Part shown: one piece after another, positions 1 through 9,070 of the stretch
Position numbering within the stretch: position 1 is the first letter of the stretch
Layout: every line of letters begins with the position of its first letter
Assembly: GCA_043718065.1 (NCBI GenBank)
Contig: JAYSWJ010000164.1
Span: 1 to 27,178 of the forward strand
Source: JAAFIP01 sp043718065
Lineage (GTDB): Bacteria > Pseudomonadota > Gammaproteobacteria > Burkholderiales > Burkholderiaceae_C
Direction: 5' to 3'
DNA length: 27,178 nucleotides
Position numbers and translations under genes: made by a program
The notes under the pieces: model-generated
The model's input: only the letters and a program-made list of their open reading frames with translations
Databases searched by the model: none
Told to the model about the DNA's origin: nothing

Positions 1-141
1 CCGTAACATACAAGTACTGCAGAAGCTCACCCCGCAGGGGGCCGCTGACCGGGGCGCAACCTCAGGGCCTGCACTGCACCGCGAAACCGCGAGGTCTAAG
101 AAGCTACATCTCCGAGACAAGAAGAACAAACCAACCAAAAC
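1..141. other. Non-coding flank with small inverted repeats
   Basis: No gene is supported here. The stretch has short potential hairpins: CCCC/GGGG at 30-33 and 37-40, CGCG/CGCG at 80-83 and 88-91, and an outer ACCTC/GAGGT pair at 59-63 and 91-95. It lies downstream of the minus-strand CBS gene and could hold that gene's transcript end or the edge of a structured RNA cut by the window start. No poly-T terminator is clear on the minus strand, and I could not match it to a known RNA family. Confidence 0.3.
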
Positions 142-585
142 CTATTCATCCGCCTCAGGCCAGTCGCGTATATACGCCTTCAGCATCTTGTTCTCAAAAT
201 TCTGGCTGTCCACCACCGCCTTGGCCACGTCGTAGAAGCTAATGACACCCATCAACATGCGGTTATCGATAACTGGCATGTAGCGGGCGTGGCGGTCTAG
301 CATCATGCGGCGGACTTCGTCTAGTTCGGTTTGCATCGTGCAGGTCAGTGGGCCGTTGTCCATGGCGCGGTACACCGTGGTCTCGCCTACCGAGCCGCCG
401 TTTTTGTTCACCGCCACAATCACCTCGCGAAAGCTCAGCATGCCCACGATCAGCCCGTTGGACATGACCACCAGCGAGCCAATGTCTTTCTCGGCCATCA
501 GCTGCATGGCATGCGCCAAAGTATCCTCTGGCGTGGTGGTATACAGCGTGCTGCCTTTCACGCGCAATATGTCGCTCACTAACAT
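142..585 (-). CDS. CBS-domain pair protein
   Basis: A 147-aa cytoplasmic protein made almost entirely of two tandem CBS motifs. The first, about residues 8-60, contains DTLAHAMQLMAEKDIGSLVV; the second, about residues 75-130, contains YMPVIDN and MGVISFYDV. CBS pairs usually bind adenine nucleotides and act as regulatory modules, but stand-alone ones like this rarely have a defined target. The start at 585 is chosen because AGGAG sits 7 bases upstream on the minus strand; an ORF extension to 630 has no such site. It diverges from metY across about 108 bases. The CBS assignment is firm; the regulated partner is unknown. Confidence 0.88.
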   Translation of the reverse strand: MLVSDILRVKGSTLYTTTPEDTLAHAMQLMAEKDIGSLVVMSNGLIVGMLSFREVIVAVNKNGGSVGETTVYRAMDNGPLTCTMQTELDEVRRMMLDRHARYMPVIDNRMLMGVISFYDVAKAVVDSQNFENKMLKAYIRDWPEADE

Positions 586-693
586 TTGAATTCTCCTCGT
601 GGTCTTAGTCAGAATATAGCCCAAAAGCACGTGCTATGCTGCGCATACACTCACACTTGCACCCATACCTACACCCGCACTTTGGAGACCCGC
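586..693. promoter_or_regulatory. Divergent intergenic region with a perfect 10-bp palindrome
   Basis: This 108-bp spacer must hold the promoters for both the CBS gene (minus) and metY (plus). It contains the perfect palindrome AGCACGTGCT at 626-635, a plausible dimeric regulator site. On the minus strand TATATT (from GGGCTATATTCTG) is a possible -10. No convincing -35 was seen in either direction. The right half is a CA-rich run of short ACAC-type repeats. Confidence 0.3.
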
Positions 694-1998
694 ATGCCCG
701 GCTACGCTGACCCCGGTTTTGACACCCTCGCCCTGCACGCAGGTGCCGCGCCCGACCCCACCACAGGCGCACGCGCTGTGCCTATCCACCTGACCACATC
801 GTTTGTGTTTGAGTCTAGCGACCATGCCGCAGCGCTATTTAATCTAGAGCGCGCAGGCCATGTGTACAGCCGCATCAGCAACCCTACCAACGCGGTGCTA
901 GAGCAGCGCATCTCTGCACTAGAAGGCGGTATTGGGGCGATTACCACCGCGTCGGGTCAGGCCGCTTTGCACCTGGCCATTGCCACGCTGATGGGCGCGG
1001 GCTCACACATTGTTGCATCCACCGCGCTGTACGGCGGCAGCCAAAACCTGCTGCATTACACCTTGCGCCGCTTTGGTATTGACACAACTTTTGTGCAGCC
1101 GGGCGACATTGACGGCTGGCGCAATGCGGTGCAGCCCAACACCAAGCTGTTTTTTGGCGAGACCGTGGGCAACCCCGGGCTTGATGTGCTGGACATTCCC
1201 ACCGTGGCACAGATCGCCCACGACGCGGGCGTGCCGCTGCTAATTGACAGCACCCTCACCTCACCATGGCTGATGAAACCGTTTGACCATGGGGCTGATT
1301 TGGTCTACCACTCGGCGACTAAATTTTTATCAGGCCACGGCACGGTGATCGGCGGTGTGGTGGTGGACGGCGGCAGCTTTGACTGGGAGGGGCCGCGCGC
1401 GCAACACAAATTTGCCGAGCTGACAGAGGCCTATGCAGGCTTTCACAACATGGTGTTTAGCGAAGAATCCACTGTAGGGGCCTTCTTGCTGCGCGCCCGC
1501 CGCGAAGGCCTGCGCGACTTTGGCGCCTGCATGAACCCGCACAGCGCTTGGCTGATTTTGCAAGGCATCGAAACCCTGCCACTGCGTATGGCCCAGCACA
1601 TGCGTAACACCACCAAGGTAGTAGAGTTTTTAGCCGCCTACCCGTTTGTCTCGCGCGTGGGCCACCCGATGTTAGAAAGCCATTCCAGCCATGCGTTAGC
1701 GCAAAAGCTGCTGCCACGCGGCGCAGGCAGCGTGTTCAGCTTTGATTTACGCGGCAACCGCGAACAAGGCAAAAAATTCGTCGAAAGTCTCAAAGTATTT
1801 AGCCACCTAGCCAACGTAGGCGACTGCCGCAGCTTGGTCATTCACCCCGCCAGCACTACGCACTTTCGTATGACGGACGAGGCCTTGATTGCAGCGGGCA
1901 TCACGCAGGGCACCATTCGTTTGTCAATTGGACTGGAAGACGCGGATGATTTAATTGACGATTTAAAACGCGCCTTAAAGGCGGCAGAAAAAATATGA
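694..1998 (+). CDS. metY: O-acetylhomoserine sulfhydrylase (PLP-dependent)
   Basis: A 434-aa enzyme of the Cys/Met metabolism PLP family. It is predicted to convert O-acetylhomoserine plus sulfide (or methanethiol) to homocysteine (or methionine) in the cytoplasm. Family landmarks: FDTLALHAG near the N-terminus, YSRISNPTN and ALEGGIGAITTASGQAA (PLP-phosphate region), and HSATKFLSGHGTVIGG with the PLP lysine at about K210. The length matches the OAH sulfhydrylase subgroup (about 430 aa) rather than the shorter cystathionine enzymes. The start at 694 has GGAG at 684-687; the longer reading to 586 adds a His/Thr/Cys-rich leader unlike any family member. It overlaps the next gene by 4 bases, implying co-translation. 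Confidence 0.92.
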   Translation: MPGYADPGFDTLALHAGAAPDPTTGARAVPIHLTTSFVFESSDHAAALFNLERAGHVYSRISNPTNAVLEQRISALEGGIGAITTASGQAALHLAIATLMGAGSHIVASTALYGGSQNLLHYTLRRFGIDTTFVQPGDIDGWRNAVQPNTKLFFGETVGNPGLDVLDIPTVAQIAHDAGVPLLIDSTLTSPWLMKPFDHGADLVYHSATKFLSGHGTVIGGVVVDGGSFDWEGPRAQHKFAELTEAYAGFHNMVFSEESTVGAFLLRARREGLRDFGACMNPHSAWLILQGIETLPLRMAQHMRNTTKVVEFLAAYPFVSRVGHPMLESHSSHALAQKLLPRGAGSVFSFDLRGNREQGKKFVESLKVFSHLANVGDCRSLVIHPASTTHFRMTDEALIAAGITQGTIRLSIGLEDADDLIDDLKRALKAAEKI

Positions 1999-2546
1999 AA
2001 ACAGCCGTACTGGTTATCGACGTTCAACAAGGCCTGTGTGAGGGCGAAGGCAAAGCACATGACTGCGATGGTTTGATTGCAAAAATTAACCAAGTGACCC
2101 AGCAGGCACGCGTTGCAGGTGCGCCAGTTATTTTTATCCAGCACGAATCCAGTGCGGGTTATCTTGCACACGGCTCAGCGGATTGGCAGCTAGCGCAGGG
2201 TTTGCAGATTGACGCATCAGATATCAAATTGCGCAAAACTACCCCAGACTCTTTCTTGCGCACCTCGCTAGGCGCTGTACTGACACAGCACCACATTGAC
2301 CACTTGGTAATCTGCGGCATGCACACCGAGTTTTGCGTAGACACTACTGCGCGCCAAGCGCTGGCACACGGCTTCCCGGTAACGCTGGTATCGGATGCGC
2401 ACACGTCAGCGGGCAACAGTGCACTCACCCCGCAGCAGGTGATAGCGCACCACAATGCCACGCTTACCAACATTTCCAGCTTTGGGCCCAGAGTCACGGC
2501 GATAGCGTGCAGTGCATTGAAAATCACCCATCAATACAGCGCTTAA
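1995..2546 (+). CDS. Isochorismatase-family cysteine hydrolase
   Basis: A 183-aa protein with the isochorismatase/nicotinamidase fold. The Asp-Lys-Cys triad is visible: D9 in VLVIDVQQG, K81 in KLRKTTPDSF and C114 in CGMHTEFCVDTTAR, followed by the typical VTLVSDAHTS segment. Family members hydrolyse amides, ureides or isochorismate, and the substrate cannot be read from the sequence. The start codon overlaps the metY stop (ATGA at 1995-1998), so the two are translationally coupled. That hints at a role linked to sulfur or methionine metabolism, but this is inference from position only. Confidence 0.87.
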   Translation: MKTAVLVIDVQQGLCEGEGKAHDCDGLIAKINQVTQQARVAGAPVIFIQHESSAGYLAHGSADWQLAQGLQIDASDIKLRKTTPDSFLRTSLGAVLTQHHIDHLVICGMHTEFCVDTTARQALAHGFPVTLVSDAHTSAGNSALTPQQVIAHHNATLTNISSFGPRVTAIACSALKITHQYSA

Positions 2547-2609
2547 ATTAACGCTACCCAATGCAACAACCTACATTTATGTTTGTCATCCGCCACCTCA
2601 GGAGATCGT

Positions 2610-3437
2610 ATGGTCATCACCGTTAACGGCCATAGTGTCTACTGCTACACCGCTGGCAAAGCGCTAGACGCCACAAAACCTACCGTCATCTTCATCCACG
2701 GCGTGCTCAACGACCACAGCGTGTGGATTTTGCAGAGCCGCTACTTGGCTAATCACGGCTATAACGTGCTGGCCATTGACCTGCCAGGCCATGGCAAAAG
2801 CGCGGGGACTTGCCCTCGATCGGTAGAAGAAGCTGCCGCGTTTGTTATCAACTTGCTAGATGCAGCAGGTGTGCAAAAAGCCGCTTTGGTAGGCCACAGC
2901 TGGGGCTCGCTGATTGCCTTGCATGCTGCCAGCTTGGCACCCGCGCGGGTAACGCATTTGGCCATGCTGGGCACGGCGTTCCCCATGAAGGTGTCGCCTG
3001 CTTTGCTAGACGCAGCATTGAACAAACCCATGCAAGCTATCGACATGGTCAACACTTTTAGCCACAGCACGCTAAGCCCACCGCCTTCGTCGTTCGGCCC
3101 GGGCACGTGGGTGCATGGTGGGTCACGGGCGCTAATGCGTCGTGTTTTATCCGGCAGCTTGCAAAACAATCCACCAGAGAACGTATTTCACCTCGGGTTT
3201 ACCGCCTGCGACCAATATGCAAAGGCTTTTGAGGCTCTAACCCAAGTAATACCTGCTCAAGCAGCTATATTATTTATAGTAGGCAGGTATGACCAAATGA
3301 CCACTCCCAAGGCAGCGCAGGCGTTAATTAGCACTGCACCACAGGCTAAAGTGGTGATCGTGAATGCAGGCCACTCGCTGATGGCCGAAGCACCTGACGC
3401 CACCTTGTTTGCGCTGCGTGATTTTTTAAAGTTATAG
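2610..3437 (+). CDS. Alpha/beta-fold hydrolase
   Basis: A 275-aa alpha/beta hydrolase with a complete catalytic set: oxyanion HG at residues 30-31 (FIHGVLND), nucleophile S97 in VGHSWGS, acid D228 in VGRYDQMT and H255 in NAGHSLMAE. The ATG at 2610 is preferred over TTG 2583 because AGGAG lies 5 bases upstream. It follows the isochorismatase-like gene by 63 bases and may share its transcript. The substrate is not predictable. Codons for about residues 209-224, including the strand leading to the catalytic Asp, coincide with a copy of the dispersed palindromic repeat found elsewhere in the window (see findings). Confidence 0.88.
   Translation: MVITVNGHSVYCYTAGKALDATKPTVIFIHGVLNDHSVWILQSRYLANHGYNVLAIDLPGHGKSAGTCPRSVEEAAAFVINLLDAAGVQKAALVGHSWGSLIALHAASLAPARVTHLAMLGTAFPMKVSPALLDAALNKPMQAIDMVNTFSHSTLSPPPSSFGPGTWVHGGSRALMRRVLSGSLQNNPPENVFHLGFTACDQYAKAFEALTQVIPAQAAILFIVGRYDQMTTPKAAQALISTAPQAKVVIVNAGHSLMAEAPDATLFALRDFLKL
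3234..3283 (+). repeat. Dispersed palindromic repeat, copy A (inside a CDS)
   Basis: The first 35 bases match the intergenic copy at 10211-10245 at 32 of 35 positions, and the core CCTGCTCAAGCAGCTAT (3252-3268) is identical. A following ATAGTA is also shared with other copies. The core contains the near-palindrome CTGCT-CA-AGCAG. This copy lies in frame within the alpha/beta hydrolase gene. Confidence 0.8.
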
Positions 3438-3610
3438 GCAACTGCCCGCTGTCTTGCCCATAAAACTTATAAATCTAAGACCGCAAGTACAACCCGCTGT
3501 TAGTTGAGCGCACAGCTTGGGCGTGATGGTTGAACACAGCTTAGGGCTTTGAAAGCTAGGCTTGCTTGCACAAATCACGGGTGGCCAAGGCGGCATCAAA
3601 TTTGGCATAG

Positions 3611-5370
3611 TTCAGTTTGTCATTGCGGCTTCTCTATTTGGTGTTTTTTGTCGTAGCAAGAAAAAAATACCAGCTTAACCACAGCCCTCGAGAACGTTTA
3701 TTGGTTTGGGGCTTTGGCTTGGGCTTTGTCCGCGAAATATTCATGTTGGGTCTGGCCGCAGTGCAGGCGTTGAAATGGTTGGACCCTACAAGTTTGCACG
3801 CGTTTTTTCCGCCGCTAGAGCATGCTGTGCACACCATCTCTCTCATTGCTGTTGCCGGTGCCTTCCCACGCTATTTGATCGATGACGAAAGCTTGACTCG
3901 GCGCTATATGCAGGCCGCTATTGGGGCCACAGTGCTAAGCTATGTTGTGACGTTTTGGTGGTAGGCAGGTTTTATCACAGCCAACCCTACATCCAAGTTT
4001 GGCCAAACTTGGTGTGATTGGGTTTTCCACATTAATTCAAGTTTTTGGTTTTTGTTGGCAGCTGGCCTACTGGGCATAAAACCCAAGGGTTGGTTGCGCA
4101 ATACAGTGGTCACTGCTTTCTTGTTTTTCTTTATTGCTGATTTTCTCAAGCTACCCGATATGGCGCTGGGCGAAGTGTATGAAACCACGTTTGCCCCCAT
4201 TAGCCGCATGTTCTACCTTATCGCTTTGCCCATGCTGGGCTGTGTCTATGTGCGCGAGTCTTATTACGAGCTGGAGCATTACACCAAAAACCTGCAAGCC
4301 GAAGTCAAGGCGCGCACCATAGCCGAGCAGATGGCGCAGGCCAAGGGCAATTTTTTGGCCACCATGAGCCACGAGATTCGCACCCCAATGAACGGGGTAA
4401 ACGGGCTGTCGCAGCTGCTGGCGCAAACCAATTTGGATGAAGAGCAGCGGGGCTTTGTGCGTACTATTAACCAGTCGCGCGAGACCACGCTGCAAGTGCT
4501 CAATGATATTTTGGACTACACCAAAATCGAGGCCGGTGGCCTGTCGGTTAAAAAGCTGCCCTTCAAACTGCAAGGCCTGCTTGACGAATGCCAATCTTTA
4601 TTTTTACACCGCGCACGCCAATCGGGCGTGGTGCTTAACTTAGAACACGGTGATTTGCCGCGCACGGTGCGCACAATACCGAGATGCGCTTTGAAATAGA
4701 AGACACAGGTATTGGCATGACTGCACAGCAGCAAGCAGGGCTGTTCACCGCCTTTTTTCAAGCCGAGGCATCTACATCACGGCTCTAAGGTGGCACCGGC
4801 TTGGGGCTGTCTATCAGCTATCAGTTGGCCAAGCTGATGCAAGGCGAGATGGGCGTGCGCAGCCAGCTGGGCAAGGGCTCGGTGTTTTGGTGTACGCTGC
4901 CTATGGGGGTGATGCCTGAAGAGCCTAGCCTGCTTGAACGCGTTGGTCTGGAGGTTGCTCTCAAGCCGCAATTTGCCAGTGTGCGCGTGCTAGTGGCAGA
5001 AGACAATGCGATCAATCGGCTGGTCATTGGTGCCCAGCTTAAGCATTTAGGCGTTACAGCAGTGATGGTCAACGATGGCCAGCAAGCGCTGGACTTGGTG
5101 AGGTCTGAGCAGAGCACCTTTGACATCATATTTATGGACTGCGAAATGCCGCTCATGGATGGCTACACAGCTACACAACACATTCGCCTGTGGGAGCAAA
5201 GCCCGCAATGCGCGCCTGTGTACATCTGCGGTGCCAGCGCCCACGATACCGCAGAATACCGTGCACGCGGCTTGGCATCAGGCATGGACAATTACATTAC
5301 CAAGCCACTGCGCATAGAAGACTTGCAGCGTGTGCTGGCAACTATCCGCGTGGCACCCGCGCAGATTTAG
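3611..5370 (+). pseudogene. Decayed hybrid sensor histidine kinase
   Basis: Remains of a membrane-bound hybrid histidine kinase. An N-terminal region of several hydrophobic helices (to about 4255) leads to a coiled segment, a HisKA H-box MSHEIRTPMNG with the phospho-acceptor His at 4370-4372, an ATPase G1 box EDTGIGM near 4699-4719, a G2 box GGTGLGLS at 4789-4812, and a receiver domain (about 4984-5360) with Asp codon 5137-5139. Three lesions are visible: in-frame TAG at 3962-3964, a change of frame around 4668-4684 with loss of the N-box region, and TAA at 4786-4788 replacing the residue before the G2 box. No good ATG exists; an upstream stop sits at 3608. Translated fragments could persist, notably the intact receiver piece, but kinase function should be lost. 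Confidence 0.88.
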
Positions 5371-5411
5371 GTGGGTTAAAGGCTTAAATCGCTACGTTTT
5401 ACAATCATGGG

Positions 5412-6134
5412 GTGAACACAAACCCCCCTTTTACCTACCCCACCGCCAGCCCCATCACTGCATTGATCTTCGACATGGACGGCACCATGATCGACTCGAT
5501 GCCTTACCACACCCTGTCGTGGCTAGAGTTTTGCAAGCGGCGCGGCATCGTCATTGATGTGCAAGACTTGCTGCAAAGAACCACAGGCCGCACCGGCACG
5601 GAGTGCATGGGCGAGCTGTTTGGCCGCAGCCTGACTGCCGCCGAAGCCCTGCCCTTGGTGCGCGAGAAAGAGGTCATCTACCGCGAGCTGTTTGCACCTG
5701 TGTTTAAAGAAGTGGCAGGTTTTACAACTTTTGCCACCAAAGCGCGTAGCATGGGCCTGAAAATCGGCGTGGGCACTGCGGGTGACCAGCACAATATTGC
5801 TTTTGCTTTCAATCATTTAAAGATGCCGCATCGCCCTGAAGTAGTCGTAGGTGGTGACCAAGGGTTTGCAGGCAAGCCTGACCCTGCTATATTTTTAGAA
5901 GCTGCCCGAGCAATGGATACCCCTTCAAACCAGATTATTGTGTTTGAAGATGCGCCTTTCGGCATAGAAGCTGCCCGGCGCGGTGGCATGCGCGCGGTAG
6001 CCATATGCTCCAGCCACAGCGCCGCTGAGCTGGCAGGCCCACATGTGATAGCCTCAGTCAAAGACTACAACGAATTATTAGCCTCCCGATTTTTAGAAAA
6101 TTTGCACATAGAAAGTAACCCCCATGTTGCGTGA
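5412..6134 (+). CDS. HAD-superfamily phosphatase, beta-phosphoglucomutase-like
   Basis: A 240-aa HAD hydrolase. Motif I is FDMDGTMIDS (D21 nucleophile, D23), motif II is around GVGTAGD, the motif III lysine is in GKPDPAIFLEAA, and motif IV is VFEDAPFGIEAARRGGM. The helical cap between motifs I and II (PYHTLSWLEFCKRRGI) is typical of the PGM-like/phosphatase subgroup. The likely substrate is a small phosphorylated sugar or metabolite, not identifiable further. The start is GTG at 5412; no strong ribosome site precedes it, and a TACAAT hexamer lies only about 10 bases upstream, so expression may be near-leaderless. The 3' end overlaps pepN by 11 bases. Confidence 0.88.
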   Translation: MNTNPPFTYPTASPITALIFDMDGTMIDSMPYHTLSWLEFCKRRGIVIDVQDLLQRTTGRTGTECMGELFGRSLTAAEALPLVREKEVIYRELFAPVFKEVAGFTTFATKARSMGLKIGVGTAGDQHNIAFAFNHLKMPHRPEVVVGGDQGFAGKPDPAIFLEAARAMDTPSNQIIVFEDAPFGIEAARRGGMRAVAICSSHSAAELAGPHVIASVKDYNELLASRFLENLHIESNPHVA

Positions 6135-8829
6135 AGCCACCACAGCGCTGATTAAGCGCGCCGACTACAGCCCACCTGCTTACTGGATCGACACCGTCGA
6201 TTTAAGCTTTGACCTAGACCCTAGCAAAACCCGTGTGCTTAACAAAATGAGCGTGCGCCGCAATGCCGACGTACCCACCCAGCCCCTGCGCCTTGATGGC
6301 GACGAGTTGAACCTAGCCCGTGTGATGGTGAACGGCCAAGGCTGCTCGTTCAAAATGGACGGCGACACACTGGTACTGGCTGATTTGCCGGATGCGTGTG
6401 AAATTGAAATTTTTACCACCTGCAACCCGGCTAAAAACACCAAGTTGATGGGCTTGTATGTCAGCCAAGACACGTTTTTTACGCAGTGCGAGGCCGAGGG
6501 CTTTCGCCGCATCACTTACTTTTTAGACCGGCCTGATGTGATGTCGATGTACACCGTGACGTTGCGCGCTGATCTCAAAGCCTTCCCGGTGCTGCTGAGT
6601 AACGGTAATTTAGTAGACCAAGGCACGCTGGACGACGGCCGCCACTTTGCCAAATGGGTAGACCCGCATAAAAAGCCCTGCTACCTGTTTGCACTGGTGG
6701 CAGGCAATTTGGTAGCGCGCGAGCAGCGCATTACCTCGCGCGCGGGCATTGACCATTTGCTGCAAGTGTTTGTACGCCGTGGTGACCTGGACAAAACCGA
6801 GCACGCCATGAATTCGCTGATGCACAGCGTAGCATGGGACGAGGCCCGCTTTGGCCTGCCGCTAGACCTAGAGCGCTTCATGATTGTGGCTACCAGCGAC
6901 TTCAACATGGGCGCGATGGAAAACAAGGGTCTGAACGTCTTTAACACCAAATACGTATTAGCCAGCCAAGCCACCGCCACCGACCTGGACTACGCCAATA
7001 TTGAAAGCGTAGTGGGCCATGAGTATTTTCACAACTGGACCGGAAACCGGGTTACTTGTCGTGATTGGTTTCAACTGTCGCTGAAAGAAGGCCTCACGGT
7101 GTTTCGTGACCAAGAGTTCAGTATGGATCTGTGCGCCACGCCATCGGCCCGCGCCGTTAAACGCATTGAAGACGTACGCGTGCTGCGTACCGCCCAGTTC
7201 CCCGAAGACGCAGGCCCCATGGCGCACCCGGTACGGCCTGATGCGTACCAAGAGATCAACAATTTCTACACCGTCACCATCTACGAAAAAGGTGCCGAGG
7301 TAGTGCGCATGATGCAAACGCTGGTGGGCCGCGACGGCTTTGCCAAAGGCATGACCGAATACTTTAAACGCCACGACGGCCAAGCCGTGACGTGCGATGA
7401 GTTTGCCCAAGCCATTGCCGACGCTAACCCTGCGTCGGCTTTAAGCACACTGTTGCCACAGTTCAAACGCTGGTACAGCCAAGCAGGCACGCCACGCGTA
7501 AAAGCGCATGGCGTGTACGACGCAGCAGCGCGCACCTACGCACTGCACTTGGCGCAAAGCTGCCCGGCTACGCCCGGCCAGCCCAGCAAAGAGCCTTTTG
7601 TTATCCCTATCAATTTAGGTTTGCTCACACCACAAGGCGTTGATATGCCGTTGCAACTGGCCAATGAGACGCACGCCATGCCTGGCCAGCGCACATTTGT
7701 AATGACGCAAGCCGCCGAAGTGCTGCAGTTTGTCAACGTAGACGCCGAGCCTGTGCCGTCCATCTTGCGCGGTTTTACCGCACCGGTGATTTTAGAATTT
7801 GACTACACACAGGCGCAGCTGCTCACCCTGCTGGCGCATGACAACGACCCGTTTAACCGCTGGGAAGCTGGGCAACGCCTAGGCATGCAACATGCCATGA
7901 CATTGATTGCCTTGCATGCAGATTTCACCCAAGGAATCGGCAGCGCTGATATTGAAAATTTCTGTGCGTCGCCCTTTGTCACCGCCCTGCGCAGCGTGCT
8001 GCGCAGCCCAGACCTAGATGCCGCGTTCAAAGAACTGGTGCTCACCCTGCCGTCGGAGAGCTATATTGCCGAGCAGCTAGACATCGTCAACCCGCAAGCT
8101 ATCCACACCGTGCGCGAAGCCATGCGCAGCGCCTTGGCCACTACGCTGCAAGCCGACTGGCAATGGGCCTTTGAAGCCCACCAAAACAATGGCAGCTACA
8201 CGCCAGACGCCGTTAGCAGCGGCCGCCGATCACTGGCTAATATGGCGCAGGGTATGTTGTGCCTAGCCGCACGCGACACTGCTGATGAAGTGTGGCCCGG
8301 TAAAACCTACCAGCGTTTTAAAGATGCTGACAACATGACCGACCGCTTCGGCGCACTAAGTGCCTTGGTCCACAGCGGCCACGCGCTGGCAGAGCCTGCG
8401 CTGCAGAAGTTCTACACGCTGTTCAAAGAAGAGGCCTTGGTATTGGACAAATGGTTTAGCCTGCAAGCAGGCACTACCGACCGCGGCGGCAACGTATTGC
8501 CGCGCGTGCGCAGCCTGATGCAACACCCCGACTTCACCATCAAAAACCCCAACCGCGCCCGCAGCGTGATCTTTAGCTACTGCAACGCCAACCCCGGCGC
8601 TTTCCACCGGGCAGACGCTGCAGGCTACATCTACTGGGCCGAACAAGTGCTGGCCCTAGACGCCATCAACCCCCAAGTAGCCGCCCGCCTAGCCCGCGCC
8701 ATGGACCGCTGGAAAAAACTTGCCCAGCCGTATCAAAATGCGGCTAAGGAGGCTATCAAACGGGTAGCGGCTAAAACTGACTTGAGCAACGACGTGCGCG
8801 AAGTGGTTTCGCGGGCGTTGGCGGATTAG
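6124..8829 (+). CDS. pepN: Aminopeptidase N (M1 family)
   Basis: A 901-aa cytosolic zinc metallopeptidase that removes N-terminal amino acids from peptides. The substrate-binding GAMEN motif is at residues 263-267, and the zinc site HEYFH is at 299-303 with the third ligand E322 (HExxH-x18-E). Length and C-terminal helical domain match the proteobacterial PepN type (about 870-900 aa). The start at ATG 6124 overlaps the end of the HAD gene, suggesting coupled expression. There is no sign of damage. Confidence 0.96.
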   Translation: MLREATTALIKRADYSPPAYWIDTVDLSFDLDPSKTRVLNKMSVRRNADVPTQPLRLDGDELNLARVMVNGQGCSFKMDGDTLVLADLPDACEIEIFTTCNPAKNTKLMGLYVSQDTFFTQCEAEGFRRITYFLDRPDVMSMYTVTLRADLKAFPVLLSNGNLVDQGTLDDGRHFAKWVDPHKKPCYLFALVAGNLVAREQRITSRAGIDHLLQVFVRRGDLDKTEHAMNSLMHSVAWDEARFGLPLDLERFMIVATSDFNMGAMENKGLNVFNTKYVLASQATATDLDYANIESVVGHEYFHNWTGNRVTCRDWFQLSLKEGLTVFRDQEFSMDLCATPSARAVKRIEDVRVLRTAQFPEDAGPMAHPVRPDAYQEINNFYTVTIYEKGAEVVRMMQTLVGRDGFAKGMTEYFKRHDGQAVTCDEFAQAIADANPASALSTLLPQFKRWYSQAGTPRVKAHGVYDAAARTYALHLAQSCPATPGQPSKEPFVIPINLGLLTPQGVDMPLQLANETHAMPGQRTFVMTQAAEVLQFVNVDAEPVPSILRGFTAPVILEFDYTQAQLLTLLAHDNDPFNRWEAGQRLGMQHAMTLIALHADFTQGIGSADIENFCASPFVTALRSVLRSPDLDAAFKELVLTLPSESYIAEQLDIVNPQAIHTVREAMRSALATTLQADWQWAFEAHQNNGSYTPDAVSSGRRSLANMAQGMLCLAARDTADEVWPGKTYQRFKDADNMTDRFGALSALVHSGHALAEPALQKFYTLFKEEALVLDKWFSLQAGTTDRGGNVLPRVRSLMQHPDFTIKNPNRARSVIFSYCNANPGAFHRADAAGYIYWAEQVLALDAINPQVAARLARAMDRWKKLAQPYQNAAKEAIKRVAAKTDLSNDVREVVSRALAD

Positions 8830-8836
8830 TAATGCT

Positions 8837-9070
8837 CGAAGGGCGAAGGCGGATTGCCGGACGCGAAGAACGCTAAGATTGCGCGAAGGACGCGAAAGGA
8901 ATACCAAATTTTTCAATTCAATCTTCAAGTCTTATTCCTAAACTAAATTTTTAGCGGTATGACTTTTTTTGAATGAAACCTTCAACTTTTGGTATTTTTT
9001 TATTTATCCCCTTTCGCGTCCTTCGCGCAACCTTAGCGCCCTTCGCGTCCGGTAGTCCGCTTTCGCCCCT
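8837..9070. repeat. Long imperfect inverted repeat between pepN and fbp
   Basis: The left arm (8837-8905) and right arm (8991-9070) are reverse complements. Over a 58-base core they differ at only 6 positions, with shared blocks such as CTTTCGCGTCCTTCGCGCAA. The arms are GC-rich and themselves built of CGCGAAG-type units, while the roughly 85-base centre is strongly AT-rich. The layout suits a non-autonomous, MITE-like element or a cruciform-forming spacer. No coding sequence is seen inside. Confidence 0.85.

Noticed and set aside
1..141. 3' part of a structural RNA such as 6S RNA
   Set aside because: It has hairpins and a CATCTCCGAGA-like string, but I could not match the conserved bubble or closing stem, and the window cuts it.
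586..693. N-terminal extension of MetY rich in Thr, His and Cys
   Set aside because: It has no ribosome site and no family counterpart; the ATG at 694 with GGAG is better.
3555..3620. Minus-strand gene remnant reading KLNYAKFDAALATRDLCKQA
   Set aside because: A short open stretch ending in a stop looks protein-like, but it is too short to assign and overlaps the start of the decayed kinase.
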